From the NCBI GenBank assembly GCA_041645495.1, contig JBAZPZ010000009.1, forward strand, positions 1-37,494: a stretch of DNA of 37,494 bases, in the 5' to 3' direction. Positions 25,031 through 32,944 of this stretch are shown here, one piece after another (position 1 is the stretch's first letter; each line of letters opens with the position of its first letter). This stretch comes from 0-14-0-20-45-22 sp041645495 (GTDB taxonomy: Bacteria; Fidelibacterota; UBA2242). The notes beneath the pieces were generated by a model that saw only the letters and a list, made by a program, of their open reading frames with translations, did not search any database and was not told the DNA's origin. Made by a program: the position numbers and the translations under genes.

Positions 25031-26095
25031 ATGAAAGCGCGCTTACAGGAAATCATCGCGAAATTTTCCGAGATCAATAACGAGTTGTACGATCCGTCGG
25101 TTCTAAACGATCAGAAACGATACATCGAATTGATGAAAGAGCATAAGGAACTTCAGCCGATTGTTGAAAAAGCGAACGAATATCTGAAGGTTTTGGAAAC
25201 GATCGAACAGGATCAATTCATTCTCGACGGTCCGGATCTCGATCTGCGGCAGATGGCTCACGAAGAAATCGAAGAATTGAAAAAGCAGGAAAAGACGCTC
25301 GAAGAAGAGATCAAAATCCTTTTGCTTCCCAAAGACCCGGCGGACGATAAAAACGCTATTGTCGAAATCCGTGCCGGTACCGGAGGCGACGAGGCCGCGC
25401 TTTTTGCCGCCGATTTGTACCGGATGTACGTCAAATATGCCGAGAAAAAAGGATGGAAACTCGAAATCCTTTCCAGCAACGAGATTGGAATCGGCGGATT
25501 CAAGGAAATTATCTTTCAATTGTCTGGCGTCGGCGTCTTCGGAAACATGAAATTCGAATCGGGCGTGCATCGTGTTCAACGCGTTCCCGTTACGGAAACT
25601 TCCGGGCGAATTCACACGTCGGCGGCGACGGTCGCCGTTCTGCCCGAAGCGGAAGAGGTTGATTTAGACATCAATCCCGAAGAACTGCGCATCGACACTT
25701 ATCGCAGTAGCGGCGCCGGCGGACAGCATGTCAATAAGACGGAATCCGCGATTCGTATTACGCATTTGCCTACCGGATTGGTCGTCACCTGTCAGGACGA
25801 AAAATCCCAGCACAAGAACAAGGCCAAAGCGCTGAAAATCCTTAGAAGCCGATTGCTGGATTTAAAACGCGCCGAACACGAAAAAGTCATCGCCGATAAA
25901 CGGCGGTCGATGGTCAGCACCGGCGACCGAAGCGCCAAAATCCGGACGTACAATTTTCCGCAAGACCGAGTCACCGATCACCGGATTAATCTGACGCTCT
26001 ACAAACTTCAGTACATCATGGAAGGCGACCTCAGTGAATTGATTGAGGCGCTGGAAGTGGCGCACAACATGGAAATGCTCAAAGGATCGAACTGA
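25031..26095 (+). CDS. prfA: Peptide chain release factor 1
   Basis: Cytosolic release factor for UAA/UAG, 354 aa. It has the codon-recognition PVT tripeptide at 186-188 and the peptidyl-hydrolysis GGQ at 230-232 in SSGAGGQHVNKTESA; the PVT-type motif separates it from RF2. The N-terminal helical domain (LDLRQMAHEEIEELKKQE) is complete. GGGAAGA precedes ATG 25031, 11 bp after DUF1385. The GGQ glutamine would be methylated by PrmC encoded just downstream. Confidence 0.97.
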   Translation: MKARLQEIIAKFSEINNELYDPSVLNDQKRYIELMKEHKELQPIVEKANEYLKVLETIEQDQFILDGPDLDLRQMAHEEIEELKKQEKTLEEEIKILLLPKDPADDKNAIVEIRAGTGGDEAALFAADLYRMYVKYAEKKGWKLEILSSNEIGIGGFKEIIFQLSGVGVFGNMKFESGVHRVQRVPVTETSGRIHTSAATVAVLPEAEEVDLDINPEELRIDTYRSSGAGGQHVNKTESAIRITHLPTGLVVTCQDEKSQHKNKAKALKILRSRLLDLKRAEHEKVIADKRRSMVSTGDRSAKIRTYNFPQDRVTDHRINLTLYKLQYIMEGDLSELIEALEVAHNMEMLKGSN

Positions 26096-26301
26096 CCGAT
26101 TTCTCCGGTCGATGATGATTTTGTTCATTCGTAATTTTCTCTAAAACACGCTAAATATTAAGATTTTCCTGGAAAAGAGGTCGGAACTTTTGGCTCTTTT
26201 GGCAGGCGAAAGTCAGAGATTGAATCCGGGAAAAATATTTTGTTGGAAGCCAACAAAACTGCTTGCCCGGTTTAGAAACTGGATTAAATTTCGATTGGTT
26301 T
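26096..26301 (+). other. Structured non-coding leader between prfA and prmC
   Basis: About 200 bases without a supported gene, holding two strong foldbacks. The first joins CCTG (26168-26171) and AAAAGAG (26173-26179) to CTCTTTT (26194-26200) and CAGG (26203-26206). The second is a 9-bp stem TTTTGTTGG (26238-26246) with CCAACAAAA (26250-26258), enclosed by CCGGG (26226-26230) pairing with CCCGG (26266-26270). No long U-run follows either, so neither is a plain terminator. I do not recognise a known riboswitch. It may be a cis-regulatory leader or a small RNA. Confidence 0.45.
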
Positions 26302-27192
26302 ATGGAAACAATTTCACAAAAAATATGGTGCGTGATTGACGTTCTGAAATGGTCAAGAGAATATTTGTCGCAGAAAGGCGTCGAATCGCCTCAGGTCGAG
26401 GTTGAGTGGCTTCTGAGAGAAATCCTGAGTTGTTCGAGAATGGACATTTACCTCAAGTACGATCGCCCGCTTTCGGCGGCGGAGTTGGCGGATTTCAAGA
26501 AAATGCTGATCGAGCGCGCGAACGGAAAACCGATTCAGTATGTAGTCGGCAAAACGGAATTCATGGGTCTGGAGATGAAAGTCTCGCCGGATGTGCTGAT
26601 TCCGCGATCCGACACGGAAGTGGTTGTGGAAGCGATTCTTTCGGTTCTGAAAAAACGGAAATGGGACAAGCCGCGCATTCTTGACATCGGAACCGGTTCC
26701 GGAGCCATTGCCGTTTCGCTTGCCGTGCTGGCGCCGGAATGTTCCGTCGTTGCCTGCGACATCAGTCCGAAGGCATTGGAAATCGCGCGGGAAAATGCGC
26801 GGAAACATGCCGTTTCCGAACGGATCGAGTTCGTATTGCAGGATATTTTAAAGGCAGGCAATTTTCCTTCCGCTCCGTTCCAGATCGTCGTTTCCAATCC
26901 GCCGTACGTTTCCGGGAAGATGTACGATGAACTGCCGGCAATCGTCAAAGATTTCGAACCTAAAACCGCCTTAACGCCCGGCGGCGATGGATTGCAATTC
27001 TATCACCGTTTTGCAGAATTGTCCGGCGATCTTTTAGCGGCGGACGGCGTCATGACAATGGAAATCGGCGGCACTTATCAGGAACCGGCCGTCCTCTCCA
27101 TTTTTTCCGACAACGGTTTCGACCGGTTGATGGTGATCCGGGATTTACAGGGACAGAGCCGCGGCATTCTGGCGGAAAAGAAACATGAATAA
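26302..27192 (+). CDS. prmC: Release factor glutamine N5-methyltransferase
   Basis: SAM-dependent methyltransferase that modifies the GGQ glutamine of release factors, 296 aa from ATG 26302. A TTG at 26263 would add 13 residues lacking family similarity and would fall inside the leader hairpin, so it is not used. The N-terminal helical domain carries VLKWSREYLSQKGVESPQVE and the linker PIQYVVGKTEFMGLEM. The SAM-binding loop is DIGTGSGAIAVSLA, and the catalytic NPPY is in VVSNPPYVSG. The stop overlaps the next gene by eight bases. Its target prfA is two features upstream. Confidence 0.95.
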   Translation: METISQKIWCVIDVLKWSREYLSQKGVESPQVEVEWLLREILSCSRMDIYLKYDRPLSAAELADFKKMLIERANGKPIQYVVGKTEFMGLEMKVSPDVLIPRSDTEVVVEAILSVLKKRKWDKPRILDIGTGSGAIAVSLAVLAPECSVVACDISPKALEIARENARKHAVSERIEFVLQDILKAGNFPSAPFQIVVSNPPYVSGKMYDELPAIVKDFEPKTALTPGGDGLQFYHRFAELSGDLLAADGVMTMEIGGTYQEPAVLSIFSDNGFDRLMVIRDLQGQSRGILAEKKHE

Positions 27193-28024
27193 ACTGCTCG
27201 CTTTCATCCGGTTGACGCGGCCGCTAAATCTATTTCAGGGCGCCATTGCCATTCTCGTCTGCGCGACGTTGATGCAATCGTTCCCTTCTCTGGAAGCGAT
27301 TGTTTTGGCTGTCCTGATTGTCTGGTGTTTTACCGCGGCAGGCAATGCGCTGAACGATTATTGTGATGTTGAAATCGATCTGATCAATCGTCCGGACAGA
27401 CCAATCCCGTCGGGAAAAATCACCCGGCAAACGGCGTTGGCTTTCTCAATCGCGCTGTTTGTGATCGGCGCGATTCTGACTGTTTTTATCCTGACGCCGG
27501 CGATTGGAATCGTCGTCGCGGTGGCGGTATTTTTATTGATCACGTACAGCGTGTTTTTCAAAAAGCGTGCGTTCTGGGGAAATTTCATCGTCGCGGCGCT
27601 TCTGGGGTTGACATTCATTTTCGCCGCGCTGATTTTCGGCGATGTCCTGAAAGGAATTGCGCCATTTTTTCTGGCATTTGGATTCAATTTGGTGCGCGAA
27701 ATCGTCAAGGATATGCAGGATGTCCGCGGCGATCGGACGGAAGACGCCCATACGATTCCCCTGCAATACGGAATGCGCGTGGCGCAGGCGTGGGTCGTCT
27801 GGCTAACGCTCATGTTAATGGCGTGCGCATTCCTGCCATATTTTCTCGGCGTGTATGGAATTTATTATCTCATCGTTCTGGCCGTGGCCGTCGAACTCCC
27901 GCTTGCCTATGTGATCTATTCAATTCGGAAAGACGTCGGCGAAGCGAATTGCGGACGACTCGCCCGCGTGTTGAAAGTCGATGTCTTTATCGGTCTCATT
28001 GCGATATTTGTAGGAAGATTTTAA
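27185..28024 (+). CDS. UbiA prenyltransferase, digeranylgeranylglyceryl-phosphate-synthase-like
   Basis: Polytopic membrane prenyltransferase of 279 aa with about nine hydrophobic helices. The first Mg-diphosphate motif is NDYCDVEID (Asn57-Asp65), followed by INRPDRPIPSG, and the second is REIVKDMQDVRGD (171-183). The INRPDRPIPSG and REIVKD wording is that of archaeal-type digeranylgeranylglyceryl phosphate synthases, which add the second isoprenoid chain to glycerol phosphate, rather than UbiA or MenA. Homologues occur in FCB-group bacteria, some proposed to make ether lipids. Substrate is inference. It overlaps prmC and touches dnaE, so it is embedded in a housekeeping operon. Confidence 0.8.
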   Translation: MNKLLAFIRLTRPLNLFQGAIAILVCATLMQSFPSLEAIVLAVLIVWCFTAAGNALNDYCDVEIDLINRPDRPIPSGKITRQTALAFSIALFVIGAILTVFILTPAIGIVVAVAVFLLITYSVFFKKRAFWGNFIVAALLGLTFIFAALIFGDVLKGIAPFFLAFGFNLVREIVKDMQDVRGDRTEDAHTIPLQYGMRVAQAWVVWLTLMLMACAFLPYFLGVYGIYYLIVLAVAVELPLAYVIYSIRKDVGEANCGRLARVLKVDVFIGLIAIFVGRF

Positions 28025-31000
28025 ATGTCTCAATTTATTCACTTGCATAATCACTCCGATTATAGTTTACTGGATGGCGCTCAGAGCGTCGATGGATTGG
28101 TCAAACGGGTCAAAGAACTCGGTATGCCGGCGGTCGCGCTCACCGAGCACGGAAATCTCTTCAGCGTCATCGCGTTTTATAAGATCGCACGGCATCATGG
28201 CATCAAACCGATCATCGGATGTGAACTATATGTTGCGGAAAACAGTCGGTTTGACAAAAAATCCAAATCGCAGGGCGGATTCGGTTATCATCATTTTGTT
28301 GTGCTGGCGCAGAATCTGAAAGGTTACGAGAATCTGCTGAAACTGAGCAGTCTCGGATATTTGGAAGGATTTTACTACCGACCGCGCGTCGATCTTGAAC
28401 TCCTGAAAAAATACAACGAAGGGCTGATCGCGCTGACGGCGTGCATCAAGGGAAAGGTGCAGAGTTTTGCCATTCAGGGCAATTACGAAAAAGCGAAGGC
28501 GCAGGCTATGGAATATGCTGAAATCTTTGACGGCAGGTTTTACCTCGAAGTGCAGAACCATCGTCTGCCGGAAGAGAAAATATGGTATGAAGCGTCCATG
28601 CGAATGTCGCAGGAAACCGGCATTCCGCGCGTTGCCACCAACGATTCGCATTATACGCTGGCAAGCCACTGGGAGGCGCACGACGCTCATTTTTGTTTGG
28701 GAACCGGAAAGATTTTGAGCGATACCGACCGGATGAGATACGATCCGCCGGAATACTGGGTCAAAACGCAGAACGAGATGGCGGCGCTGTTTCCGGGCGA
28801 CGACGAAGTGATCGAGAATTCTCTGAAAATTGCCGACGCCTGCAACGTGGAATTCGCGTTCGGGAAATACTTTTTGCCGACTTTTCCGATTCCCAACGAA
28901 GTGCCGGAAAAGACAGCCGACGAATATCTGACGCGGCTGGTTTTTCAGGGAATTCAAAAGCGTTATCCGGAAATCACCGATGCCATCCGGGAACGCGCCG
29001 ATTTTGAGCTGAAAGTCATCAAACAGATGGGCTTTGCCGGTTACTTTCTCATCGTCCAGGACTTCGTTCAATATGCGAAACATTCGGGCATTCCCGTCGG
29101 TCCCGGCAGAGGTTCGGCGGCCGGCAGTATCGTTGCCTACGCGCTGGGAATCACGGACATCGATCCGCTCCGATTCAAACTCCTGTTTGAACGGTTTTTA
29201 AATCCGGAACGTATTTCCATGCCGGACATCGACATCGATTTCTGCGACGAGAAGCGCGGGAAAGTCATCGAGTACATCAAGAAAAAATATGGCGAGAACA
29301 GCGTCACGCAGATCATCACGTTCGGAAAAATGAAAGCTCGCGCCGTAATTCGGGACGTCGGGCGCGTGATCGGAATGCCGCTCTCGGAAGTGGACCGCAT
29401 CGCCAAAATGATCCCGGAAGGATTGAACGTTTCTCTCGAGTCGGCGCTGGCTCAGACTCCCGACCTGCAGGCGCTGGCCGAAATCGACGATCAGCACCGG
29501 AAGTTGTTTGAAATTTCCAAGATTCTCGAAGGAATGAATCGGCACGCTTCGACGCATGCCGCCGGCGTCGTAATCGCGCCCGGCGAACTGACCGACTATG
29601 TTCCGCTTTACCAACCGACCAACGGCGAAGTCACGACGCAGTACGACATGAAGTGTATCGATCAGATCGGCCTGCTGAAAGTCGATTTTCTCGGCCTGAG
29701 GAACCTGACAGTCATCGATAACACGCTCTCCATGTTGAGAGAAAAAGGGATCGATCTCGACCTCGATAACATCCCGGAAAACGACGAAAAAACGCTGACG
29801 CTTTTCGGCGAAGGAAACACGATCGGCATCTTCCAGTTTGAATCCGCCGGAATGCGTGATTATCTGCGAAAACTGAAACCGTCGGGAATCGAAGACCTGA
29901 TCGCCATGAACGCGCTCTACCGGCCGGGGCCGATGGATATGATCGACCAGTTCATCAACCGGAAACAGGGCAGAGAAAAGATTGTCTATCTGCATCCTTT
30001 ACAGGAACCATATTTAAAAGATACCTATGGAGTTATCGTCTATCAGGAACAGGTGATGCAGATTGCCAACGCCGTCGGCGGTTTCTCGCTGGCGAAAGCC
30101 GATCTTTTGCGGCGCGCGATCGGGAAAAAGCAGACCGAGACGATGGAAGCGCTGTGCAAGGAATTCATCGAAGGCGCTGTCAAAAATGGCGTTGAACAAA
30201 AGATCGCGACACAGATTTACGCATTGATCCAGAAATTCGCCAGCTACGGATTTAACCGAAGCCACTCAGCCGCTTATGCCGTTCTCGCGTACCGGATCGG
30301 CTACCTGAAGGCGCATTATCCGGCGGAGTTTATGGCCGCAAACCTGACGAGCGAGATTAACACGACCGACCGTGTCGTAATCCTGTCCGCCGAAGTCCGA
30401 AAAATGGGAATCGAAATTCTTCCGCCGGACGTCAATCAGAGCGAAGTTTGCTTTCAGCCAGACGGAAACACCATTCGCTATGGATTGAACGCCATCAAGA
30501 ATGTCGGCGAAAAGGCCGCCGAAAATATCGTCGTCGCGCGGAAAAAAGCCGGAAAATTCCGTACGATTTTCGAGTTTATCGCGGCGCTGGATTCTAAAGC
30601 AGTCAACCGGAAAGCCATGGAAAGTCTGATCGCATCCGGAGCCGCCGATTCGCTCGAAGGAACCCGGGCTCAAAAAATCGCCGTGCTCGACCTTGCCATG
30701 CAATATGCTCAGCGCACTCAGGACGATCTGGCGAACGGACAGGGAAACCTGTTCGGTTCCGGTAAATCGGACGCCAAATCGCTCGTTTCCGAACCGAAAT
30801 TGCCCGACATCAAACCATGGGACGGCGGTCAGAAATGGGCAAAGGAAAAAGAGTTGCTGGGCATTTATCTGACCGGTCATCCGCTTCTGCAGTACGAACG
30901 TGAGATCGATGCTTTTACGAATTTCGATTTCACGGAAAGTCTCGCCACGTGGGATGGAAAAACCATCAAATTAGGCGGTACGATCTCTCGGATCAAATCC

Positions 31001-31456
31001 AATTTTGACAAGAAAAACCGCCCAATGGCATTCATCACGCTCGAATGCCTCAACGGTTCGATCGAGATTATCGCTTTCTCCGACGCATTCGAGAAATCGA
31101 AAGAATATATTCAGACCGAAATGGCTGTATTCGTTCAGGGAAAAGTGCAGGTCAGCGGCGAAGACAACGCGAAAATCATCGCCGACGAAATTCTGCCACT
31201 CGAAGGATTGATGAATCGGAAAACCCGGCACATTCATATCCGGTTGACCGGAGAGATCGATCGAGTCACTCTGGAAAATTTCAAAAAGATCGGCAAAGAA
31301 CACTCTGGCAACTGCTCGCTCTTTTTCCATATTTACGATAAAACCGGGACCGGCAAAATAATCCGCTCGGGCGTTATCAAAGTCTGTCCGGATGAAGTTT
31401 TTATGGAACATGCGCGCGTTGTCTTCGGCGATGAAAATGTCTGGGTCGAAGGATGA
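28025..31456 (+). CDS. dnaE: DNA polymerase III alpha subunit
   Basis: Replicative polymerase, 1143 aa, DnaE type. The N-terminal PHP domain begins FIHLHNHSDYSLLDGA, with His6, His8 and TEHGN kept. The palm has GPGRGSAAGSIVAYALG and the catalytic acids Asp401 and Asp403 in PDIDIDF. The fingers region contains YGVIVYQEQVMQI, and a helix-hairpin-helix follows (GLNAIKNVGEKAAENIV). The OB fold near 985-1065 includes GGTISRIKS and MAFITLECLNGSIE. AGGAAG (28012-28017) lies before ATG 28025, which directly follows the UbiA stop. No 3'-5' exonuclease insertion as in PolC is seen. Confidence 0.98.
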   Translation: MSQFIHLHNHSDYSLLDGAQSVDGLVKRVKELGMPAVALTEHGNLFSVIAFYKIARHHGIKPIIGCELYVAENSRFDKKSKSQGGFGYHHFVVLAQNLKGYENLLKLSSLGYLEGFYYRPRVDLELLKKYNEGLIALTACIKGKVQSFAIQGNYEKAKAQAMEYAEIFDGRFYLEVQNHRLPEEKIWYEASMRMSQETGIPRVATNDSHYTLASHWEAHDAHFCLGTGKILSDTDRMRYDPPEYWVKTQNEMAALFPGDDEVIENSLKIADACNVEFAFGKYFLPTFPIPNEVPEKTADEYLTRLVFQGIQKRYPEITDAIRERADFELKVIKQMGFAGYFLIVQDFVQYAKHSGIPVGPGRGSAAGSIVAYALGITDIDPLRFKLLFERFLNPERISMPDIDIDFCDEKRGKVIEYIKKKYGENSVTQIITFGKMKARAVIRDVGRVIGMPLSEVDRIAKMIPEGLNVSLESALAQTPDLQALAEIDDQHRKLFEISKILEGMNRHASTHAAGVVIAPGELTDYVPLYQPTNGEVTTQYDMKCIDQIGLLKVDFLGLRNLTVIDNTLSMLREKGIDLDLDNIPENDEKTLTLFGEGNTIGIFQFESAGMRDYLRKLKPSGIEDLIAMNALYRPGPMDMIDQFINRKQGREKIVYLHPLQEPYLKDTYGVIVYQEQVMQIANAVGGFSLAKADLLRRAIGKKQTETMEALCKEFIEGAVKNGVEQKIATQIYALIQKFASYGFNRSHSAAYAVLAYRIGYLKAHYPAEFMAANLTSEINTTDRVVILSAEVRKMGIEILPPDVNQSEVCFQPDGNTIRYGLNAIKNVGEKAAENIVVARKKAGKFRTIFEFIAALDSKAVNRKAMESLIASGAADSLEGTRAQKIAVLDLAMQYAQRTQDDLANGQGNLFGSGKSDAKSLVSEPKLPDIKPWDGGQKWAKEKELLGIYLTGHPLLQYEREIDAFTNFDFTESLATWDGKTIKLGGTISRIKSNFDKKNRPMAFITLECLNGSIEIIAFSDAFEKSKEYIQTEMAVFVQGKVQVSGEDNAKIIADEILPLEGLMNRKTRHIHIRLTGEIDRVTLENFKKIGKEHSGNCSLFFHIYDKTGTGKIIRSGVIKVCPDEVFMEHARVVFGDENVWVEG

Positions 31457-31899
31457 TCGCCGTTATCCAGCGCGCCCGCGACGCGTTTGTTGAAATTGAC
31501 GGCAAAGTCGTCGGAGAGATCAAAAAAGGGCTTGTCGTTTTGTTGGGCGTTTTTCAGGAAGACGTCGAATCGGACGCCGAGTTTTTAGCGGGAAAAGTTG
31601 CCGGAATGCGGATATTTGCCGATCCGCAGGGGAAAATGAATTTATCGGTCAAAGAAATCGGCGGCGGCGCCCTCGTGATCTCGCAGTTCACGCTTTGCGG
31701 AGACTGGCGGAAAGGACGGCGTCCAAGTTTCATCCGCACCGCGGCGCCAACCGAAGGGAAACGATTGTACGAATACTTCATCGATTGTCTCAAAAAGGAA
31801 AATCTGCCGGTCGAATCCGGGATTTTCGGCGCGATGATGGACGTTCATCTGGTCAATGAAGGACCGGTGACTTTCGTCCTTGACAGCAAAGAAAAGTAA
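31453..31899 (+). CDS. dtd: D-aminoacyl-tRNA deacylase
   Basis: Cytosolic proofreading enzyme hydrolysing D-amino acids and glycine from mischarged tRNA; 148 aa, usual length. The start overlaps the dnaE stop (ATGA). The Gly-cisPro pocket is seen in NEGPVTFVLDS, and the other conserved motif is ISQFTLCGDWRKGRRPSF. The segment GIFGAMMDVHLVNEGP matches the dimer-interface strand. It is co-transcribed with dnaE and radC. Confidence 0.96.
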   Translation: MIAVIQRARDAFVEIDGKVVGEIKKGLVVLLGVFQEDVESDAEFLAGKVAGMRIFADPQGKMNLSVKEIGGGALVISQFTLCGDWRKGRRPSFIRTAAPTEGKRLYEYFIDCLKKENLPVESGIFGAMMDVHLVNEGPVTFVLDSKEK

Positions 31900-31907
31900 G
31901 GGGGCGC

Positions 31908-32627
31908 ATGAAAGTTAAAGAAACCGGCGAATATCGGATGCCGATCACCGATTGGCCGAAAAGCGAACGACCGCGCGAAAGGTTGATGGAATCCGGCGCT
32001 TTTAAATTGTCCGACACGGAATTGCTGGCTATTCTGATCCGCGCCGGTTCCGGCCGTCTGACGGCGATCGATGCGGCGCGTGAAGTCCTCAATCATTCTG
32101 ACGGTCTGAAAAAACTCGGTGAGATGGATTATCATCAAATCCGGGATATGAAAATTCCGGGAATCGGCAATACGAAAGCGGTAACGATCGTCGCCGCCCT
32201 GCAATTGGCCAGGCGCTTGGAAGCGGCGGAGAACGAAAAACCCGACCCGATCATCAAAACTTCCGAAGACGTAGCCCGGATTTACATTCCGAAATTGCGG
32301 GATCTCCGGAAGGAAATATTCATGACGCTTTTATTGGCGAGCAATCATCGGTTGATCAAGGATACGATCGTCAGTGAAGGAATTCTGAACGCCTCGGTCG
32401 TGACGCCGCGTGAAGTTTTCCGGGAAGCGTTGGTCGTCATGGCGGGCGCGGTCGTCCTGTTGCACAATCATCCCAGCGGTAGTTTGGAACCGAGTCGCGA
32501 AGACATTCAACTCACGCGCCAGATGGTTGCGGTCGGAAAGGCGATGAACATTCCGGTGCTTGACCACATCATCATCGCCGGAAGCAGTTATACGAGTTTT
32601 GCAGATAAAGGATTGTTGCACGATTAA
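31908..32627 (+). CDS. radC: RadC-family JAMM/MPN protein
   Basis: Predicted zinc metalloprotein of the JAB/MPN fold, 239 aa. An N-terminal UPF0758-N helical domain (ERPRERLMESGAFKLSDTE) contains a helix-hairpin-helix (MKIPGIGNTKAVTIVAA). The JAMM domain has LLASNHRLIKD and the metal motif HNHPSGSLEPSREDI with two His and Asp. GGGGG lies before ATG 31908. Its biochemical role is unsettled despite the name. It is the last gene of the dnaE group. Confidence 0.93.
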   Translation: MKVKETGEYRMPITDWPKSERPRERLMESGAFKLSDTELLAILIRAGSGRLTAIDAAREVLNHSDGLKKLGEMDYHQIRDMKIPGIGNTKAVTIVAALQLARRLEAAENEKPDPIIKTSEDVARIYIPKLRDLRKEIFMTLLLASNHRLIKDTIVSEGILNASVVTPREVFREALVVMAGAVVLLHNHPSGSLEPSREDIQLTRQMVAVGKAMNIPVLDHIIIAGSSYTSFADKGLLHD

Positions 32628-32774
32628 TTTTATTGGCGGAATTTTTCATGTTTCGTTGTAATATTGAACGCAAACGGAACGATGGGAGAGATTTTTTGAT
32701 ATAAAGAGGCTCGTAAAGTGGAAATAACCGAAAAAGCGCGGACACATCAGCAGAATGATGAAACCATGGTTTTT

Positions 32775-32795
32775 GACGGAATTTCCGTCGTTTTT
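32775..32795 (+). terminator. Probable terminator downstream of radC
   Basis: GACGG (32775-32779) pairs with CCGTC (32785-32789), extendable inwards by AA/TT, followed by G and five T. It lies ~150 bases after radC, so it may end the dnaE-dtd-radC transcript. Confidence 0.55.
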
Positions 32796-32831
32796 GACGA
32801 CAGACTCCGGATTTTGTAGTGGAAAGTAAAA

Positions 32832-32860
32832 TTGACTATCAGCGGAATTTTTTCTATGGA
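32832..32860 (+). promoter_or_regulatory. Putative promoter of the TPR-protein gene
   Basis: TTGACT (32832-32837) and TATGGA (32855-32860) are 17 bp apart. Start of transcription near 32867 would place the GGTCTG/CAGACC stem at the very 5' end of the mRNA. Confidence 0.45.
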
Positions 32861-32944
32861 GAAGGTCTGATTGTTCAGCGAGGCAATAGTTCCTGTTAGC
32901 CGGACAGACCGAAACCGGTAAGCGGCGATGGAGGCATAAGACAA

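Larger units (their letters stand above)
32628..32944 (+). other. 317-base intergenic region with terminator, promoter and structured leader
   Basis: No gene is supported here. The first half is featureless, AT-moderate DNA. A likely terminator lies at 32775-32795, a promoter at 32832-32860, and a long-range stem GGTCTG (32864-32869) with CAGACC (32905-32910) opens the leader of the next gene. The enclosed bases can form a weaker GGC/GCC inner hairpin. No known riboswitch was matched. Confidence 0.5.

Noticed and set aside
26263..26301. TTG start for prmC
   Set aside because: It would begin within the leader hairpin, has no ribosome-binding site, and the added residues do not match the family N-terminus.
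32864..32940. Possible cyclic-di-GMP riboswitch because of a GGTAAGCGG..GATGG segment
   Set aside because: The conserved GCAAAGCC and tetraloop-receptor parts are missing, and the pairing scheme differs.
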